Assembly: GCA_023459915.1 (NCBI GenBank)
Contig: JAEWSN010000101.1
Coordinates: 1 to 14,399, forward strand
Source: Bacillota bacterium
GTDB taxonomy: Bacteria; Bacillota; Clostridia; DSM-8532
Direction: 5' to 3'
Length of the DNA: 14,399 nt
In this document: positions 1-6,142 of the stretch, piece after piece
Layout of the letters: each line of letters opens with the position of its first letter
Position numbering within the stretch: the first letter of the stretch is position 1
Notes under the pieces: model-generated
Told to the model about the DNA's origin: nothing
The model's database searches: none
Seen by the model: the letters and a program-made list of their open reading frames with translations, nothing else
Position numbers and translations under genes: made by a program

Positions 1-685
1 GTGGACGGATGGCATGGCGCAGGCAGGCGCAGGACAGGCAGATGACGGGATGTTTGCAGGGACGATTCAGACCGGCCTTGAACTGCAGGCAGGCGCGCCC
101 CAGGCAGATGCCGCGATGCCGGTGGACGTGCAGGAGGAGGCGTATGTGCTGCCGTCCTTCATGCGCCAGGGAGAAGCAGGGCAACAGCGACTTGCGGGAT
201 TTGAATACGGCACACTGATGCATCTGGTGTTGCAGCATCTGGATCCGGTGCCGGGGGGGCTGCCCGATGTGGAGGGCACCATTTCCGGGCTGGTGGCGCG
301 CGGTCTGATTCCGCAGGACAGGGCCCATTGGCCCAATCGCGCCATGCTGCGCGTGTTTGTGCGCTCCGAACTGTTTGCGCGCATGACACAGGCGGGGCGG
401 GTGTACCGCGAAACCCCCTTCACCATCCTGATGCCCGCTGCGGATGTGTTGCGTGACACTGGGATTCCCGCCAACGAGCAGGTGGTGATGCAGGGGATTG
501 TGGACTGCTGGTTTGTCGAGGAAGGGCGCATCGTGCTGGTGGACTACAAAACAGATCGCACACTGGATCGTGTGCCGGCCTACAGGCGGCAGTTGGCATG
601 GTACGCGGCGGCGCTTGAAAAAACCACCGGGCTGCCGGTGAAGGAACAGATTTTGTGGTTCCTGCGGCCGGGGATCGCTGTATGA
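1..685 (+). CDS. addA: ATP-dependent helicase/nuclease subunit A (AddA), C-terminal part, 5' truncated by window edge
   Basis: The reading frame is open from base 2 and ends in TGA at 683-685, so only the last about 227 codons are present. This is the C-terminal nuclease domain of AddA, the helicase-nuclease that processes double-strand breaks with AddB for RecA-dependent repair. The RecB-type PD-(D/E)XK signature is visible: the GTLMH histidine at 221-223, the aspartate of GIVDCWF at 503-505, and LVDYKTDR with D-Y-K at 542-550. A conserved YRRQLAWYAAAL helix follows and the end is KEQILWFLRPG. The helicase motifs must lie upstream of the window. The ATG at 14 is internal and not the start. 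The identification rests on motifs recalled from the family and is firm for the nuclease domain. Confidence 0.9.
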   Translation, partial: WTDGMAQAGAGQADDGMFAGTIQTGLELQAGAPQADAAMPVDVQEEAYVLPSFMRQGEAGQQRLAGFEYGTLMHLVLQHLDPVPGGLPDVEGTISGLVARGLIPQDRAHWPNRAMLRVFVRSELFARMTQAGRVYRETPFTILMPAADVLRDTGIPANEQVVMQGIVDCWFVEEGRIVLVDYKTDRTLDRVPAYRRQLAWYAAALEKTTGLPVKEQILWFLRPGIAV

Positions 686-756
686 GCCGGATTGGTGCCT
701 GTCGGAACCGGATATTCAACGATGTTCCAGAGGTGCCATTCCGTCGGAAAAAACCG

Positions 757-781
757 AAAAGCTACTTGCAGCAAGGCTTTT
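757..781 (+). terminator. possible weak intrinsic terminator after addA
   Basis: AAAAGC at 757-762 pairs with GCTTTT at 776-781. An inner CTTG/CAAG pair closes a CAG loop, with a two-base bulge on the left side. The stem ends in four T but is AT-rich, so it would be a weak terminator. It lies 72 bp after the addA stop and 15 bp before the rho -35 element, where a terminator would make sense. Confidence 0.4.
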
Positions 782-795
782 GAAAACAGGGTGCC

Positions 796-824
796 TTGAC
801 AAAAGACAACTGCTGTATTATATT
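796..824 (+). promoter_or_regulatory. sigma-A-type promoter for rho
   Basis: A perfect TTGACA (796-801) is followed by a 17-bp spacer and TATATT (819-824), which matches TATAAT at five of six positions. Transcription would start near 831 and give a leader of about 315 nt before the rho start codon. It is the only near-consensus promoter I see in the 686-1145 gap. Confidence 0.7.
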
Positions 825-830
825 GGGCAG

Positions 831-1145
831 GAAGTGGCTGTGTGTTTACGCGCCATATCGCTCCACGGACGTGTTTGCGTTGACTGCACGTGCCAGCGGG
901 CCGAAATTTTCCTCCTTACAACTGGATATGTTCACATGCCGCACCCTTCGTTTTGGATCTTCGGTGGATTCTGTTTGTCGCTTTGCGCGTTCAGACCAAT
1001 TCGAAGAAATGTGCCAGGCTTGTCGTGAAAAGCCTTTTTCGCGCGTGATGCTTTTCTGTGCATTGTTTCCACCAGCAGTCGGCTGTACATCGTTGTATCG
1101 CAGATCATTTCAAATGGACAATTCTCAAATTATAGGCGGTGAAGA
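831..1145 (+). promoter_or_regulatory. long 5' leader of rho
   Basis: There is no convincing gene between the addA stop and rho. The short open frames here lack a ribosome binding site and overlap the rho promoter or start. From the predicted start site the leader is about 315 nt long and holds a terminator-like hairpin at 1016-1039. Rho autoregulation through leader attenuation is established for Escherichia coli, so a long leader fits the gene. That this leader is regulatory is inference. The region ends with GGCGGTGA (1135-1142), a good Shine-Dalgarno match three bases before the rho ATG. Confidence 0.45.
1016..1039 (+). terminator. terminator-like hairpin inside the rho leader (candidate attenuator)
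   Basis: AGGCTT (1016-1021) pairs with AAGCCT (1030-1035) around an 8-nt loop, and a run of T continues to 1039. It lies about 185 nt into the predicted leader and about 107 bp before the rho ATG. The six-pair stem is short, so it may be partial or conditional. I see no clear competing anti-terminator arm by eye. Confidence 0.35.
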
Positions 1146-3740
1146 ATGGAAGACAAGGCGATATTACAGGGCAAATCACTCGAGGATCTGCGCTACATTG
1201 CCAAAATGATGGGGCTGAAGAATCTGGTCAAGTACCGCAAGGCGGCATTGATTGATCTGATTTGGGAAAGCCAGCGGGAAGCGGGAGCCCCGGGTGTGCT
1301 CCCGAAGGCGAAAGCCCCGTCTCCGAAAAGCCGGGAAGCTGGCAGTTCTGCGAAACAGGCAAACAAACCTGTGGAACAGGCGAACGAACCTGTGGAACAG
1401 GCAAACAAACCTGTGGAACAGGCAGAAAAACTGGCGGAAAAACCGGCACGGACGGCGGCGAAGAAGCCGGCCGATCGGTTGCGCAAGAAGGCGGAACCCG
1501 CTGATTCAAAGGCGGAAGCTGCTGATTCAAAGGTGGATGCCGCTGATTCGAAGGCGGAACTCGCCAAAGACGCGCATTCCGATGCAGCGGTTTCAGCAGA
1601 CGTCTCTTCAGACAGCGAAAAGACCGAGACTTCCTCGAAGCAGACAAAAAGCACACGCGGGCGCCCGCCGCGCAAGCGGAAGGCCGAAGCTGAAGCAAAA
1701 GCGGAGGCTGCGGCCGAGGTGAAAGTGGAAGTAACGCCCGATGACAATGCGGGCGTGAAGCCGGAAGCGAAAGCTGCAGCCAGTTCAGAACCCAAGGCGG
1801 AAGCGAAAGCTGCAGCCAATGCGGAAGCAAAGCCGGAAGCAAAAGCTGCAGACAATGCGGAAGCAAAGCCGGAAGCAAAAACCGCAGCCAATGAAGCAGT
1901 GAAACCGGAGCCCGGTGTTGAAACGCTTCCAAAGCGCCGCATCCCGGCGTCAGAGATCCTCAAGGCTGCCGCTGCCGCGAAGGAAGCCCAAAATGCGGCT
2001 GGGGGTCATGTGTCTGATGCACAGCCGGTTGCCGGCACGCCGGAAACGCTGACTCCGAAAGCTGCAGAACCCGCCGTTTCGGCAAATGCAACGGCAGCGA
2101 AACCGCAGGGCCAACACGGCCAACCGCAAGCGTTTCGTCATCCGCAGCCCCAGCCAGGCACAGCGGCGTCGACTGTCGCGCAAAAGCCGCAAGGCACACC
2201 CGCGCAGCAACGGCCGCAACCGCAAGTTCCGGACCGCCATGCGCGCCAAACCGTCAACAACCACCGTGGAAAAGACCGCACGCAGTTCAGGCAGCCGGAT
2301 CGCAGGCAGGAACAGCCGGCGGGGGCTGAACGTCCGGGGCCTGCCGATCGTCAGAATGGTGGCGATCGTCAACCCGGCGCGGAACGCCAGAAAAACGTGG
2401 AGCGTCAGGACAATGCGGAACGTGCTGCCGCCACCCAAAACACGGTGACGCCCAATGTGCCGTTGCAGGCCGTGGAAGAACGCCGCATCGAGGACTTGCC
2501 GTGGAATGATGCCGTGCAGGACACCAGCGCGATGGAGCCCGCCCGCCCCGTTCAGGGCAGGCAGACCTTCACGCGGGAGCCACAGCGACTGGAAAGCGAA
2601 GAACCGGTCAGCGGCATTCTGGAGTTGTTGCCGGACGGGTATGGGTTCCTGCGGACAGTCAACTACATGTCCGGCCCAAAGGATATCTATGTGTCGCCCT
2701 CCCAAATCCGCCGGTTCAACCTCAAGACCGGGGACAAAATTGTGGGGAAGGGCCGGGTACAGCGGGCCGACGAGAAATTCCAGGCGCTGCTGTTTGTCAC
2801 CACGGTCAATGGCGACACCCCGGATGTCGCGATGAAGCGCCGCCCATTCGAAACCCTGACGCCCATTTACCCGGAGGAACGCCTCACGCTCGAAACCGAG
2901 CCGAAGGAACTCTCCACGCGCCTCATCGACCTCATTGCCCCCATCGGCAAGGGACAGCGCGGTCTGATCGTCTCGCCGCCAAAAGCTGGCAAGACCATCC
3001 TGCTCAAGAAAATCGCCAATGCCATCACGGCCAAGCATCCCGAAGCGGAGCTGATTGTGCTGCTCATCGACGAACGTCCGGAAGAAGTCACGGACATGCA
3101 GCGCTCCATCAAGGGGGATGTCATTTACTCCACCTTCGATGAAGTGCCGGAACACCATGTCAAGGCGGCGGAGATCGTCCTGGAGCGGGCGCAGCGGCTT
3201 GTGGAGCAAAAGAAGGATGTTGTGATCCTGCTCGACAGCATCACGCGTCTGGCGCGTGCCTACAACCTCACCATTCCCCCGACCGGCAGAACGCTTTCCG
3301 GTGGTCTGGATCCGGGCGCGCTGCACAAGCCGAAGAAATTCTTTGGCGCAGCCCGAAACATCGAGTTTGGCGGCAGCCTCACCATCATCGCCACCGCGTT
3401 GATCGATACCGGCAGCCGCATGGACGACATGATTTTTGAGGAGTTCAAGGGCACCGGCAACATGGAACTGCATCTGGACCGCAAATTGTCCGAGAAGCGC
3501 ATCTTCCCGGCCATTGACATCAACCGGTCGGGAACGCGCCGTGAGGAACTTTTGCTGTCGCCGCGTGAGATGGAAGGCATCTGGGCCATCCGCCGTGCCA
3601 TGAGCAACATTGGCACCGCCGAGGTCGCCGAACTTGTCATCAGCAAACTGACGCAAACCAAGACCAACGAGGATTTCATCGGCACCATCAACACCGCGTT
3701 CATGGCCAAGGAAAAGGCCGGATACGACGGGTATCGCTAA
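1146..3740 (+). CDS. rho: transcription termination factor Rho with very large disordered insertion
   Basis: The product is 864 residues, about twice the 419 of E. coli Rho. Residues 1-50 are a Rho-N/SAP-like helical domain (SLEDLRYIAKMMGLKNLVKY). Residues about 50-485 are low complexity: first Lys/Glu/Ala with tandem repeats, then Pro/Gln/Arg/Asn-rich. The RNA-binding cold-shock domain starts near E486 (GILELLPDGYGFLR). The RecA-like hexameric ATPase has Walker A SPPKAGKT at 610-617, Walker B VVILLD ending at D697, and the GRTLSGGLDPGAL and GTGNMELHLDR loop segments. Rho is an RNA-tracking helicase that ends transcription and limits antisense RNA. The ATG at 1146 is chosen for its GGCGGTGA site and because the Rho-N domain begins directly after it. 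All catalytic motifs look intact. Confidence 0.97.
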   Translation: MEDKAILQGKSLEDLRYIAKMMGLKNLVKYRKAALIDLIWESQREAGAPGVLPKAKAPSPKSREAGSSAKQANKPVEQANEPVEQANKPVEQAEKLAEKPARTAAKKPADRLRKKAEPADSKAEAADSKVDAADSKAELAKDAHSDAAVSADVSSDSEKTETSSKQTKSTRGRPPRKRKAEAEAKAEAAAEVKVEVTPDDNAGVKPEAKAAASSEPKAEAKAAANAEAKPEAKAADNAEAKPEAKTAANEAVKPEPGVETLPKRRIPASEILKAAAAAKEAQNAAGGHVSDAQPVAGTPETLTPKAAEPAVSANATAAKPQGQHGQPQAFRHPQPQPGTAASTVAQKPQGTPAQQRPQPQVPDRHARQTVNNHRGKDRTQFRQPDRRQEQPAGAERPGPADRQNGGDRQPGAERQKNVERQDNAERAAATQNTVTPNVPLQAVEERRIEDLPWNDAVQDTSAMEPARPVQGRQTFTREPQRLESEEPVSGILELLPDGYGFLRTVNYMSGPKDIYVSPSQIRRFNLKTGDKIVGKGRVQRADEKFQALLFVTTVNGDTPDVAMKRRPFETLTPIYPEERLTLETEPKELSTRLIDLIAPIGKGQRGLIVSPPKAGKTILLKKIANAITAKHPEAELIVLLIDERPEEVTDMQRSIKGDVIYSTFDEVPEHHVKAAEIVLERAQRLVEQKKDVVILLDSITRLARAYNLTIPPTGRTLSGGLDPGALHKPKKFFGAARNIEFGGSLTIIATALIDTGSRMDDMIFEEFKGTGNMELHLDRKLSEKRIFPAIDINRSGTRREELLLSPREMEGIWAIRRAMSNIGTAEVAELVISKLTQTKTNEDFIGTINTAFMAKEKAGYDGYR
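1359..1421 (+). repeat. three 21-bp tandem repeats within rho (7-residue units)
   Basis: Units at 1359-1379, 1380-1400 and 1401-1421 encode ANKPVEQ, ANEPVEQ and ANKPVEQ. They are nearly identical in DNA, which suggests recent in-frame slippage in the disordered insertion. Confidence 0.9.
1500..1562 (+). repeat. three 21-bp tandem repeats within rho
   Basis: Units at 1500-1520, 1521-1541 and 1542-1562 encode ADSKAEA, ADSKVDA and ADSKAEL. This is a second, independent seven-residue repeat in the same Lys/Glu/Ala-rich region. Confidence 0.85.
1821..1892 (+). repeat. two 36-bp tandem repeats within rho
   Basis: Units at 1821-1856 and 1857-1892 encode 12 residues each (AEAKPEAKAADN and AEAKPEAKTAAN). 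A shorter related unit lies just upstream at about 1791-1820. The period stays a multiple of three, so the frame is kept. Confidence 0.85.
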
Positions 3741-3767
3741 GGACAGGCACTCTTTGTCACAAATGAG

Positions 3768-3805
3768 AAAGCCCTCCACCTGGGTATCCGGGCGGAGGGC
3801 TTTTT
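3768..3805 (+). terminator. intrinsic terminator of rho
   Basis: AAAGCCCTCC (3768-3777) pairs perfectly with GGAGGGCTTT (3794-3803) around a 16-nt loop, followed by T to 3805. It begins 28 bp after the rho stop. The reverse strand also gives a stem with a weaker T-tract, so it may also serve the converging minus-strand unit. Confidence 0.88.
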
Positions 3806-3821
3806 GCGGCCTTGCTTGTTT

Positions 3822-3847
3822 GGGGTCAGACCCCGGGGTCTGACCCC
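3822..3847. repeat. 26-bp perfect palindrome (GGGGTCAGACCCC and its reverse complement)
   Basis: GGGGTCAGACCCC (3822-3834) is directly followed by GGGGTCTGACCCC (3835-3847), its exact reverse complement. Each half is itself a GGGGTC-N-GACCCC inverted repeat, so the RNA can form one 13-bp stem or two 6-bp hairpins. It overlaps the last codons and the stop codon of the minus-strand DUF5317 gene. I recall similar GGGGTCAGACCCC elements as dispersed REP-like repeats in other bacteria, but cannot test here whether it is multicopy. Confidence 0.85.
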
Positions 3848-4404
3848 GGGCGCAACCCCGTTTTCAATCCTGCTTTCATGGCGTGGGCCATCAGCAGGAA
3901 GAGGCCAGCCATGATGACGATGTCTCCCATGCTGATCAGCGACGGGGAGAAGAGCGTGAACGGGATCACATCACCCAGAAAGGGGAGCATGGTGTGCTCG
4001 GTGAGCATTCCGTAATGGGGAATCCCACCGGATGCCAACGCCTTCAAGCGTGGGGAATCCGGCAACATGGCGGCATTGACAGGCATTCGGCCGCCGTTCG
4101 CCATGATGACGATGAAATTCAACGCCTCTCCCGCACCGATGACAAGCAGGGGCCAGCGTTTGGCGTTGAGGCCAGCCAGCGTAAACAAGGCGCCGTATTG
4201 GATGCAAAGAAGCAGGAAAACAGCCCAGCGCAGTGCTTCCCCAGCAACCACATGTGCGTGGCGGCTGTTCAGGAAGATGTCGATCACCAGGAATGGCAAC
4301 AGCAGCCACGAGACACGCAACGCCATGTTGGTGAGGCCTGAAAGACGCCCTTTGATGAGAAAGCCGCACAGGATGCCTGCCAGAACGGATGCCAGAAATA
4401 TCAT
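3826..4404 (-). CDS. DUF5317-family integral membrane protein
   Basis: A 192-residue, strongly hydrophobic protein with about five membrane segments: residues 1-18, 30-48, 58-78, 84-102 and 160-178. Recognisable family features are NGGRMPV at 103-109 and FLGDVIP at 142-148. The biochemical function of DUF5317 is unknown to me. Its ATG overlaps the stop of the upstream HD-GYP gene in an ATGA, so the two are translationally coupled and probably act together at the membrane. My recollection is that DUF5317 genes often sit beside HD-GYP genes in Clostridia. The C-terminus (GSDPGV) and the TGA stop are encoded by the 26-bp palindrome at 3822-3847, so the native 3' end may have been altered by that repeat. 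Confidence 0.85.
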   Translation of the reverse strand: MIFLASVLAGILCGFLIKGRLSGLTNMALRVSWLLLPFLVIDIFLNSRHAHVVAGEALRWAVFLLLCIQYGALFTLAGLNAKRWPLLVIGAGEALNFIVIMANGGRMPVNAAMLPDSPRLKALASGGIPHYGMLTEHTMLPFLGDVIPFTLFSPSLISMGDIVIMAGLFLLMAHAMKAGLKTGLRPGSDPGV

Positions 4405-5837
4405 GATTGCACCGAGTCCAGAGAGTCCATTTGTTCAAGCGCTTTGCCGGCGTCCTTGGCGGCAGGGATGACAACGGGAACAGCGCCTAGACTGCCGCGA
4501 CGCTTCCTGCGTGTGGGCAATGTTTGCGCGTTGGCTTTGGCCTGCTGCTTGGTGAACGCATTGATGAAAGCCTCCGCGACGGATGGCTCGAACTGGGTGC
4601 CGGAACAGCGGCGGATCTCCTCGATGGCGCGATCCAGCGTGTACGGCTCGCGGTACTGGCGTTTGGAGGTCATCGCGTCAAAGGCGTCCGCAACACCAAG
4701 AATATACGATTCGTAGGGAATCATCTCATCCTTGGTGATATCCGGATAACCGCTGCCATCATAGTATTTGTGATGATACTTGATGATGGGAACGCATTCC
4801 TTGAGATACTTGACATTGGAAATGATGCGGGCTCCCATTTCCGGGTGTTGCTTGATGCTGTCGAACTCAAGTTCATCCAGCTTGCCCGGTTTGTTCAGGA
4901 TGGTCTCGGTGACGCCGATTTTACCGACATCGTGCAGGAGCGCGGCGTATTGGAGAATTTCCTTTTGCTTGGGCGTATACTTGAGTTCATCCGCAATCAA
5001 CGCGCTGTATTCCTGAACTCGCTGGGAATGGCCGCGCGTGTAGTGATCCTTTGCCTCAATGGCATCCGATAAAGACTTGACGGTATCCATATAGCTAACC
5101 CTCAGATTCGAATATAGTGAGAACGTATAGCGCGCGAGAAATAGCGGCGCGAAGAAAATCAGGATCATAAACCAACCGTAAGTTACGTAAAATGCTGTTA
5201 GAAGGACGCCCATAAGACCGACTACCAAAAGACCGGCGAATGACCAAAAAAAGTCAAAAATCCACTCTTGTATCATTGGTCGCTGATTAGTAGTGCTAAA
5301 ATATGCTGATACTTGAAGTGAGTTTACCAAGATGTCTGCAAAAATAGATAAAAGGATTGCAACAGAATAGGTTGTAATCTGTGAAATAACTAGGGAAAAA
5401 GATTCTGTTTGGATCAGCGAAGTAGCGAATAGAATTTTCCCTCCAAACAAGATGTACGTTTTGGCAGAAATAAAACTTGGAATGACAAAAAAACCAATAT
5501 TTGTTACAGTTGTGCTTATTGGTGTGTTAAGTATATGAGAAATATGCCCAGTGTCTGAATCCTTCATGATCTTACAGATAACTGACAAAAACGAGGTCCA
5601 TACTGCAGCAACAGGTCCATATGACAATAAAGCGCATAATGATATCGCTGAACTAACAGAAAGCGTTCGATTGCCAATAGAGACAGCGACTGATTCTGCT
5701 AGAGCAGCAAAAAAAGATAGTATCAGTATCTCGAAATAAGGTATCTTCCCTGATGTAAATGTTACATAATAAAGCAAAAAAAAGGCTATTGCTGTTTGAA
5801 ATATCACAAACAATTTTGTTTTTATGTTTTCCTGCAT
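4401..5837 (-). CDS. membrane-anchored HD-GYP domain phosphohydrolase (probable c-di-GMP phosphodiesterase)
   Basis: A 478-residue protein. Residues 1-245 hold about seven or eight hydrophobic segments, and the last predicted one ends near LFLARYTFSLY. The HD-GYP domain follows: GHSQR with H270, HDVGKIG with H302-D303, and HHKYYDGSGYP at 355-365. Families with these motifs hydrolyse cyclic di-GMP using a bound metal centre. K357 replaces the Glu of the classical HHExxDGxGYP motif; the metal-binding His/Asp residues and the GYP are present. The C-terminal 50 residues are basic and look disordered. The start at 5837 has GAGGAA seven bases upstream. The gene is coupled to DUF5317 downstream and has a small peptide ORF 39 bp upstream. 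Codons 1-245 are very AT-rich, unlike the rest. I do not recognise the membrane domain; a sensory role is inferred. Confidence 0.92.
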   Translation of the reverse strand: MQENIKTKLFVIFQTAIAFFLLYYVTFTSGKIPYFEILILSFFAALAESVAVSIGNRTLSVSSAISLCALLSYGPVAAVWTSFLSVICKIMKDSDTGHISHILNTPISTTVTNIGFFVIPSFISAKTYILFGGKILFATSLIQTESFSLVISQITTYSVAILLSIFADILVNSLQVSAYFSTTNQRPMIQEWIFDFFWSFAGLLVVGLMGVLLTAFYVTYGWFMILIFFAPLFLARYTFSLYSNLRVSYMDTVKSLSDAIEAKDHYTRGHSQRVQEYSALIADELKYTPKQKEILQYAALLHDVGKIGVTETILNKPGKLDELEFDSIKQHPEMGARIISNVKYLKECVPIIKYHHKYYDGSGYPDITKDEMIPYESYILGVADAFDAMTSKRQYREPYTLDRAIEEIRRCSGTQFEPSVAEAFINAFTKQQAKANAQTLPTRRKRRGSLGAVPVVIPAAKDAGKALEQMDSLDSVQS

Positions 5838-5860
5838 AATTAGGTTCCTCTTTTGTTAGC
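5838..5860. repeat. direct repeat copy, proximal to the HD-GYP gene
   Basis: Read on the minus strand this is GCTAACAAAA-GAGGAA-CCTAATT. The second copy at 6143-6160 has the same flanks (GCTAACAAAA and CCTAATT) but lacks the six central bases, which here are the Shine-Dalgarno of the HD-GYP gene. Confidence 0.65.
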
Positions 5861-5872
5861 TTTGGCAGGCGC
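5850..5872. repeat. left arm of a 23-bp inverted repeat enclosing the peptide gene
   Basis: This arm matches the reverse complement of 6074-6096 at 20 of 23 positions, including a perfect 14-bp core GCTTTGGCAGGCGC (5859-5872). It lies between the peptide stop and the HD-GYP ribosome binding site. A looser similarity continues inward, with AATGCC at 5884-5889 and GGCATT near the other arm. Confidence 0.8.
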
Positions 5873-5876
5873 TAAA

Positions 5877-5960
5877 TCACTTAATGCCCCATCTTGCTCC
5901 GCAAGAAAGAATAAAGGTTCCGATCGTGACAAGTACGTATAATGCTTTTCTCAATTTCAT
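5877..5960 (-). CDS. 27-residue hydrophobic Cys-containing peptide, possible secreted signal precursor
   Basis: The ORF is too short for routine gene calling. It begins MKLRKALYVL, has a hydrophobic stretch to residue 19, and ends in the octapeptide CGARWGIK. A clean GGAGGG lies nine bases before the ATG, and the ORF is 39 bp upstream of the HD-GYP gene on the same strand. Basic start, hydrophobic core and one late Cys fit two known classes. One is an AgrD-like cyclic thiolactone precursor, with a possible five-residue ring C-G-A-R-W. The other is a tiny lipopeptide with lipobox-like I-L-S-C. Against AgrD: no acidic C-terminal tail and no AgrB gene in the window. Function is not established; that it is translated is supported by the ribosome binding site and position only. 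Confidence 0.55.
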   Translation of the reverse strand: MKLRKALYVLVTIGTFILSCGARWGIK

Positions 5961-5963
5961 GTT

Positions 5964-6017
5964 GAACAGCCCTCCGGTTTTTTTTCCGCCCCTTTCGCTA
6001 CTGGGGTCGGGCTGTTC
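5964..6017 (-). promoter_or_regulatory. leader hairpin overlapping the ribosome binding site of the peptide ORF
   Basis: In the minus-strand transcript GAACAGCCC (6017-6009) can pair perfectly with GGGCTGTTC (5972-5964). The second arm includes half of the GGAGGG Shine-Dalgarno (5975-5970). Inside the loop are a CCCC/GGGG stem and a CGG/CCG stem with an A8 loop. The fold would hide the ribosome binding site, so translation control is plausible. I could not match it to any riboswitch class I know. Confidence 0.45.
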
Positions 6018-6064
6018 CGCTTCGCTGTTGTAGTGAAATAAAGAAATACTTTGTGTTTAGTGGC

Positions 6065-6093
6065 ATTGTAATTGCGCCTGCCAAAGCCTCCAA
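6065..6093 (-). promoter_or_regulatory. predicted promoter of the peptide/HD-GYP/DUF5317 unit
   Basis: On the minus strand TTGGAG (6093-6088) and TACAAT (6070-6065) are separated by exactly 17 bp. The start site would be near 6058, giving a leader of about 98 nt to the peptide ATG. The perfect 14-bp core of the inverted repeat (6074-6087) fills the spacer, so a protein binding that repeat would control this promoter. Confidence 0.5.
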
Positions 6094-6096
6094 AAG
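6074..6096. repeat. right arm of the 23-bp inverted repeat enclosing the peptide gene
   Basis: GCGCCTGCCAAAGC (6074-6087), three unmatched bases, then CAAAAG (6091-6096), complementary to 5850-5872. It covers the spacer and -35 region of the predicted promoter. Confidence 0.8.
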
Positions 6097-6142
6097 GTAT
6101 ATGCAATCAGCCGTAGATTAACTACACTGAAGCAATTATGGG

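Noticed and set aside
780..1209. Short plus-strand frames in the rho leader, considered as a leader peptide
   Set aside because: No ribosome binding site; one begins before the predicted transcription start and the other overlaps the rho start out of frame.
1950..3779. 609-codon minus-strand frame over rho
   Set aside because: It is antisense to conserved Rho domains and crosses the rho terminator; no ribosome binding site or recognisable domain.
3767..3850. CRISPR-like or phage attachment site at the palindrome after rho
   Set aside because: There is a single palindromic unit, with no spacer array, integrase or tRNA nearby.
5961..6058. c-di-GMP riboswitch upstream of the HD-GYP unit
   Set aside because: A GAAA-containing hairpin is present, but the conserved helices and receptor sequences of c-di-GMP-I or -II are not recognisable.
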